Assembly: GCA_002348095.1 (NCBI GenBank)
Contig: DDYT01000058.1
Coordinates: forward strand, 1 to 7,968
Reading direction: 5' to 3'
Length of the DNA: 7,968 nt
Source of the DNA: Erysipelotrichaceae bacterium UBA2227
GTDB lineage: Bacteria; Bacillota_I; Bacilli_A; Erysipelotrichales; Erysipelotrichaceae
Below are positions 5,309 through 7,968 of this stretch, in pieces. Under the pieces are notes generated by a model that had not been told where the DNA came from, searched no databases, and saw only the letters and a list, made by a program, of their open reading frames with translations. Numbering within the stretch: the first letter of the stretch is position 1; every line of letters starts with the position of its first letter. A program made the translations under genes and the position numbers.

Positions 5309-6592
5309 TCATTCAGGCAAAATCAGATTGAGCAATACTCCGGCTATCGCAGCCAAAGCGGTACCCGACAATGTAGCCAGACCGACCAGTTTAAAGGCTG
5401 CTCCACCCAGTCCTAATACCAGCATCGTTGCTGCGATGATGATATTGCGAGTTTTTGAGAAATCAACTTTCTCATCGATCAATACACGTAATCCGTTGGA
5501 TGCAATGAAACCATACAGCAAAATCGACATACCGCCAAGTACAGCCCACGGAATCGTGCCGATTAAAGCGGATATCTTACCGATGAAACTGAGAACGATT
5601 GCGATGATCGCAGCTCCGCCGACGACCCATACGGAAGCCACTTTGGTCAGACCGACGACACCGGTATTTTCACCATATGTCGTATTGGCCGGACCGCCCA
5701 GCAAAGCCGATACGGAAGTAGCGATACCGTCACCGATCAGCGTATTATCCAGACCGGGATCTTTTAAGAAGTTTCTTCCGCAAATCTTACCTAAAACGGT
5801 ATGATCGCCGATGTGTTCGGAAATCGTAACCAAGGCGATCGGAACGATGACCCAGGTTTCAGTTCCGAAGTAGAACTGATACTGACCGAACAAACCATTG
5901 GTGCTAAATGGCAATAGGAACTGCGGGAAACTTAACCAAGCCGCCTCACTGACGGCCGTAAAATCAACGATACCTAAGGCCAAGGCAACGACATATCCGC
6001 CCAAAATACCAATGATAAACGGAACGATTTTCAAGAATCCTTTGGCGGTCGACATGATCGTCGCTGTGATCACAAACGTGGTGATCGCAGTCAGCATGAC
6101 TCTCCAGTCCCCATTGGAAGTAAATCCGGCCGAGCCGACCGCGACACCGGCTAAGCCCAAACCGATGATCATGATCATCGGACCGATGACGATCGGCGGC
6201 AGTAATCGGTCGATCCATCCTTTACCGATGGCTTTGATGACAAATGCAACGATGACATACACCAAACCGACCAAAATCAAGCCGGTCTGTGCGGCACTGA
6301 AGTCTCCGCCCATGGCATCCCTGGCAATCTGAACGGCTGTAATATAAGCAAATGAAGATCCTAAGTATACCGGGACTTTGGCTTTGGTCGCAACAATGTA
6401 AATCAGTGTTCCGATACCGGAAGCAAACAAGGCAACTGAAATCGGTAATCCGGTCAGAATGGGCACCAGGATGGTCGCACCAAACATGGCGAATACGTGT
6501 TGGAAACTCAATACGAACCAACGGCCGACGGGAGGCTTGACACTGACATCATACAATAAACCCTGCTGAATCTCTAAATCTGTTTTTTCCAT
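5309..6592 (-). CDS. uraA: Uracil permease, NCS2 family
   Basis: The product has 427 residues from ATG 6592, the normal size for UraA/PyrP-type uracil:H+ symporters, with about 14 membrane segments. QHVFAMFGATILVPILTGLP (31-50) and GSSFAYI (78-84) match the family. VTISEHIGDH (255-264) holds the conserved TM8 glutamate (Glu259), and NTTYGENTG (303-311) holds the TM10 Gly-Glu pair; these correspond to Glu241 and Gly289-Glu290 of E. coli UraA. A longer reading from an upstream codon (6637) is rejected because that region carries the attenuator terminator, and AAGGGAA sits just ahead of ATG 6592. The PyrR-type leader independently supports a pyrimidine substrate. Purine or xanthine permeases of the same superfamily are less likely on motif grounds. 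A UUCG terminator follows. Confidence 0.93.
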   Translation of the reverse strand: MEKTDLEIQQGLLYDVSVKPPVGRWFVLSFQHVFAMFGATILVPILTGLPISVALFASGIGTLIYIVATKAKVPVYLGSSFAYITAVQIARDAMGGDFSAAQTGLILVGLVYVIVAFVIKAIGKGWIDRLLPPIVIGPMIMIIGLGLAGVAVGSAGFTSNGDWRVMLTAITTFVITATIMSTAKGFLKIVPFIIGILGGYVVALALGIVDFTAVSEAAWLSFPQFLLPFSTNGLFGQYQFYFGTETWVIVPIALVTISEHIGDHTVLGKICGRNFLKDPGLDNTLIGDGIATSVSALLGGPANTTYGENTGVVGLTKVASVWVVGGAAIIAIVLSFIGKISALIGTIPWAVLGGMSILLYGFIASNGLRVLIDEKVDFSKTRNIIIAATMLVLGLGGAAFKLVGLATLSGTALAAIAGVLLNLILPE

Positions 6593-6621
6593 AAAATTTT
6601 CCCTTTCTCTGCATAGGCCGT

Positions 6622-6651
6622 AAAAAAAGGACTTCATAGAAAAGTCCTTTT
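6622..6651 (-). terminator. Attenuator terminator in the uraA leader
   Basis: On the minus strand AAAGGACTT pairs with AAGTCCTTT around a short loop and is followed by a run of Ts, forming an intrinsic terminator about 30 bases before the uraA start codon. Its 5' arm (AAAGGAC, 6644-6650) can instead pair with GTCCTTT at 6711-6717 in the early leader. Confidence 0.85.
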
Positions 6652-6683
6652 GTGTATGCTCTAAGGGGTTACTTGAAATTCGC

Positions 6684-6716
6684 TCCTTGATGACCTCACG
6701 GGATCAATTTAAAGGA
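6684..6716 (-). promoter_or_regulatory. PyrR binding hairpin (anti-antiterminator) in the uraA leader
   Basis: The minus-strand RNA has TCCTT and AAGGA as a lower stem, TTGAT and ATCAA as an upper stem with a bulge between them, and a tip containing GATCCCGTGAGGTC (6692-6705). This matches the PyrR-recognised consensus AUCCNGNGAGGYU of Bacillota pyr leaders. Known mechanism: UMP-bound PyrR stabilises this hairpin, the antiterminator cannot form, and transcription stops at the terminator at 6622-6651. When UMP is low, GTCCTTT (6711-6717) pairs with AAAGGAC (6644-6650) and uraA is expressed. The consensus is seen directly; the regulation is inferred by homology. Confidence 0.85.
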
Positions 6717-6730
6717 CCTATGCTGTGGTT

Positions 6731-6758
6731 ATTATATCACACAAGAAGCGATGTGCAA
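6731..6758 (-). promoter_or_regulatory. Promoter of uraA
   Basis: The minus strand reads TGATATAAT (6731-6739): a perfect -10 with a TGn extension. A weak -35-like TTGCAC lies at 6753-6758 with a 16-base spacer. The predicted start is near 6724, so the transcript begins just upstream of the PyrR hairpin with a leader of about 130 nt. The -35 is only about 13 bases after the metQ stop. Confidence 0.7.
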
Positions 6759-6772
6759 GTGAAATCTCAGAT

Positions 6773-7579
6773 TTATTCCAGAACCGAAATAACGGTCGGA
6801 TAGAATGTTTCTTCGATGAATTTCTTAACAGCCGCCGAGGACAGTGCCTGAATCAGTATCTTCGTTTTTTCGGCATTTTCTTTGCCGGTCTGTACAACGA
6901 TGATATTCGCAAATGTCTGAGCGGCAATCGAATCTTTGTCTTCAGTCAGCAAGACAGTGGACGCAATGTTTGCTCCAAGTGCATAGTTTCCGTTGATGAC
7001 GGCAAAATTGACATCGACCAGTGTCTGAGCAAGCAAGGCGGCTTCAATTTCGACAAACTGAAGATTGTATGGGTTTTGATCGATATCCAACGGAGTCACA
7101 TTGGCATCCGAAGAACCTTTTAAAGTAATATAGCCGTTATCAGCCAAAAGACGCAAAGCGCGGGCTTCATTGGTCGGATCATTGGGGATCGCAACGGTTG
7201 CCCCACCGGCTTTTAAACCATCCAGCGTTTTGGATTTTCCCGGATACAGGCCCAGCGGTTCAAAGTGAACGGCTAATACTGAAGATAATTTCGTGCCTTT
7301 TTCGTTATTGAACTTCGTCAGATACGGAACATGCTGGAAGTAATTAGCATCCAAATCCCCGGCATCCAATGCCGTGTTCGGCAAAATATAATCGGTAAAC
7401 TCTACGATTTCCAAAGTATAGCCCAGTTTTGCGACTTCGGCTTTGGCCACTTCCAGAATCAGTGCATGGGGGGTTGGAGAAGCGCCGACTCTGATGACTT
7501 TGTCCTCTTTCACTTGAGAACTTGTGCATCCGGTCAAAACAAGCAATACCAAACCAATCAAAATAATAACTTTTTTCAT
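6773..7579 (-). CDS. metQ: MetQ/NlpA-family methionine-binding lipoprotein
   Basis: The product has 268 residues from ATG 7579, preceded by AAGGAG with a spacing of about 7 nt. Residues 1-18 form a lipoprotein signal ending LTGC (Cys18). Family landmarks are VGASPTPHALIL (31-42), NYFQHVPYL (79-87), VHFEPLGLYPGKSKTLDGLK (104-123), AIPNDPTNEARAL (130-142) and INGNYAL (195-201), covering the whole protein without a gap. MetQ delivers L- or D-methionine (some members other peptides or amino acids) to the MetN-MetI ABC importer. Neither metN nor metI is in the window, so it is an orphan copy or its partners lie elsewhere. A longer in-frame start at 7639 is rejected because it lacks a ribosome site and hides the signal peptide. 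I see no SAM box or T-box upstream. No clear terminator separates it from uraA. Confidence 0.92.
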   Translation of the reverse strand: MKKVIILIGLVLLVLTGCTSSQVKEDKVIRVGASPTPHALILEVAKAEVAKLGYTLEIVEFTDYILPNTALDAGDLDANYFQHVPYLTKFNNEKGTKLSSVLAVHFEPLGLYPGKSKTLDGLKAGGATVAIPNDPTNEARALRLLADNGYITLKGSSDANVTPLDIDQNPYNLQFVEIEAALLAQTLVDVNFAVINGNYALGANIASTVLLTEDKDSIAAQTFANIIVVQTGKENAEKTKILIQALSSAAVKKFIEETFYPTVISVLE

Positions 7580-7647
7580 TTTTCTCTCCTTTTTCCTAAA
7601 AAATTTAGATTGACTACCATCTTCCTTCATTCTCATCACTTACCGTC

Positions 7648-7667
7648 CGCCCCCGTTGGGCGTTTTT
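7648..7667 (+). terminator. Terminator-like hairpin on the plus strand inside the metQ leader
   Basis: CGCCC and GGGCG pair around CCGTT and are followed by five Ts on the plus strand, the form of an intrinsic terminator. No plus-strand gene lies upstream of it, so it would only stop antisense transcription across metQ. On the minus strand the same DNA gives a GC hairpin with no T-run, about 70 bases before the metQ start. Confidence 0.35.
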
Positions 7668-7731
7668 GGAACGTATCGCTCCTTCTTTCATCTCATTGCT
7701 CTTCAATGATGCCGTGACAGTAGCCGGCTCG

Positions 7732-7864
7732 TGTTAGGACAGGGTTAGCAGTCTGTGAGGAAATCGTTAAATATTCATGCTGATAATCGGCCTGAAAATT
7801 GCAAACGCAGATGTCAGTTACAGTCCTGTTCATCTCCTAATGGAATCCTCATAAAATCCTAACA
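7732..7864 (+). other. Possible structured RNA (unrecognised)
   Basis: Three nested or alternative pairings can be drawn on the plus strand. TGTTAGGA (7732-7739) pairs with TCCTAACA (7857-7864). GGACAGGGTT (7737-7746) pairs with AGTCCTGTTC (7822-7831) using three wobble pairs. TCTGTG (7752-7757) pairs with CGCAGA (7806-7811) using one wobble. The last two work as RNA only on the plus strand, because the wobbles become A-C mismatches on the minus strand. The first and second overlap, so they would be mutually exclusive in part. I matched this to no riboswitch consensus. Chance pairing in AT-rich DNA is possible. Confidence 0.25.
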
Positions 7865-7895
7865 AAGGGGGGGCATTGTAGTGTCATCACATACC

Positions 7896-7922
7896 GGCTA
7901 GGACCCCTATCGGGTAGAAGCC
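7896..7922 (+). other. Hairpin with a symmetric purine internal loop in the leader of the right-edge gene
   Basis: GGCT (7896-7899) pairs with AGCC (7919-7922), ACCC (7903-7906) pairs with GGGT (7912-7915), and the terminal loop is CTATC. Between the helices is a 3-by-3 internal loop of purines, AGG opposite AGA. It ends 12 bases before the ribosome site of the gene at 7948, a place where it could affect translation or mRNA stability. No known motif recognised. Confidence 0.35.
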
Positions 7923-7947
7923 AAAACTCGAGTCAAGGAGATGCAAA

Positions 7948-7968
7948 ATGAAGATGCAGAAAAGTTTG
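7948..7968 (+). CDS. Start of a plus-strand gene cut by the right edge
   Basis: ATG 7948 follows a strong ribosome site, AAGGAG (7935-7940), with 7-nt spacing, and the frame stays open for the seven codons left (MKMQKSL). It is divergent from metQ. A Met-Lys start with further Lys would suit a signal peptide or lipoprotein, but seven residues cannot show this. Product unknown. Confidence 0.55.

Larger units (their letters stand above)
7580..7947. other. Divergent intergenic region between metQ and the right-edge gene
   Basis: These 368 bases have stops in all frames and no supported gene. They hold the metQ ribosome site (about 7585-7591), a plus-strand terminator-like hairpin (7648-7667) and a minus-strand hairpin (7668-7682, GGAGCG-ATA-CGTTCC, closed by a G-U pair only as minus RNA). 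They also hold possible plus-strand helices (7732-7864), a seven-G tract (7867-7873) and a symmetric hairpin (7896-7922). Candidate -10 elements are TACAAT on the minus strand (7875-7880) for metQ and TAAAAT on the plus strand (7852-7857) for the right-edge gene; neither has a good -35. If the metQ promoter is right, its leader is close to 290 nt, long enough for a regulatory RNA. Confidence 0.5.

Noticed and set aside
5328..6332. Plus-strand open frames of 158 and 144 codons
   Set aside because: Both are antisense shadows of uraA, rich in Pro, Thr and Ala as expected from reversed membrane-protein codons, with no family signature.
7724..7904. Repeated CCGGCT followed by AGGAC at 7724-7740 and 7894-7904
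   Set aside because: The second copy lacks six bases between the two blocks and no further copies occur, so I treat it as chance similarity.
7580..7947. SAM riboswitch or methionine T-box in the metQ leader
   Set aside because: I looked for the S-box core and the T-box sequence (GGTGGNACCGCG) on the minus strand and found neither.
1..7968. Mobile elements, CRISPR arrays, phage genes or a defence system
   Set aside because: No transposase, integrase, regularly spaced repeats or defence-type domains are visible; codon use and gene layout are uniform and house-keeping in character.

Overview
The window looks like chromosomal DNA of a low-to-moderate G+C Gram-positive bacterium (Bacillota; an Erysipelotrichia-like or related lineage is my guess, not shown by the sequence). 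Reasons: strong AGGAGG-type ribosome sites, two lipoprotein-type solute-binding proteins, a PyrR-type attenuator in front of a uracil permease, and a radC-mreC-mreD gene order. UGA is used as a normal stop (mreC, uraA), so this is not a mollicute that reads UGA as Trp. I see no mobile element, CRISPR array, tRNA or rRNA.

Layout. Positions 1-630 (minus) hold most of a TroA/ZnuA-like metal-type solute-binding lipoprotein that starts with TTG and runs off the left edge. It has no histidine in its visible 210 residues, and both family metal-ligand histidines that fall in the visible part are replaced by isoleucine. Positions 715-2969 (minus) are a compact operon: a 42-residue hydrophobic small protein (2841-2969), radC, mreC and mreD, with no mreB. 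Next is a 54-residue protein (3017-3181, minus) with its own promoter and strong terminator. It is transcribed divergently from a GPH-family sugar:cation symporter (3280-4611, plus), and the two promoters appear to share one -35 site. The symporter and a kynurenine-formamidase-like cyclase-family protein (4638-5252, minus) converge on one bidirectional terminator.

Positions 5309-6592 (minus) encode a UraA-type uracil permease. Its leader (about 6622-6724) has the parts of a PyrR attenuator: a binding hairpin, an antiterminator strand and an intrinsic terminator, behind an extended -10 promoter. Upstream of it is a MetQ-type methionine-binding lipoprotein (6773-7579, minus) without metN or metI in view. 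Positions 7580-7947 are non-coding and contain several possible RNA helices. At 7948 a plus-strand gene appears to begin and leaves the window after seven codons.

Together this is an ordinary house-keeping and nutrient-uptake region: cell-elongation proteins plus importers for uracil, methionine, a sugar or glycoside, and a possibly non-metal ligand. The items most worth a second look are the histidine-free binding protein, the small membrane protein in front of radC, and the unexplained structured intergenic region at the right end.
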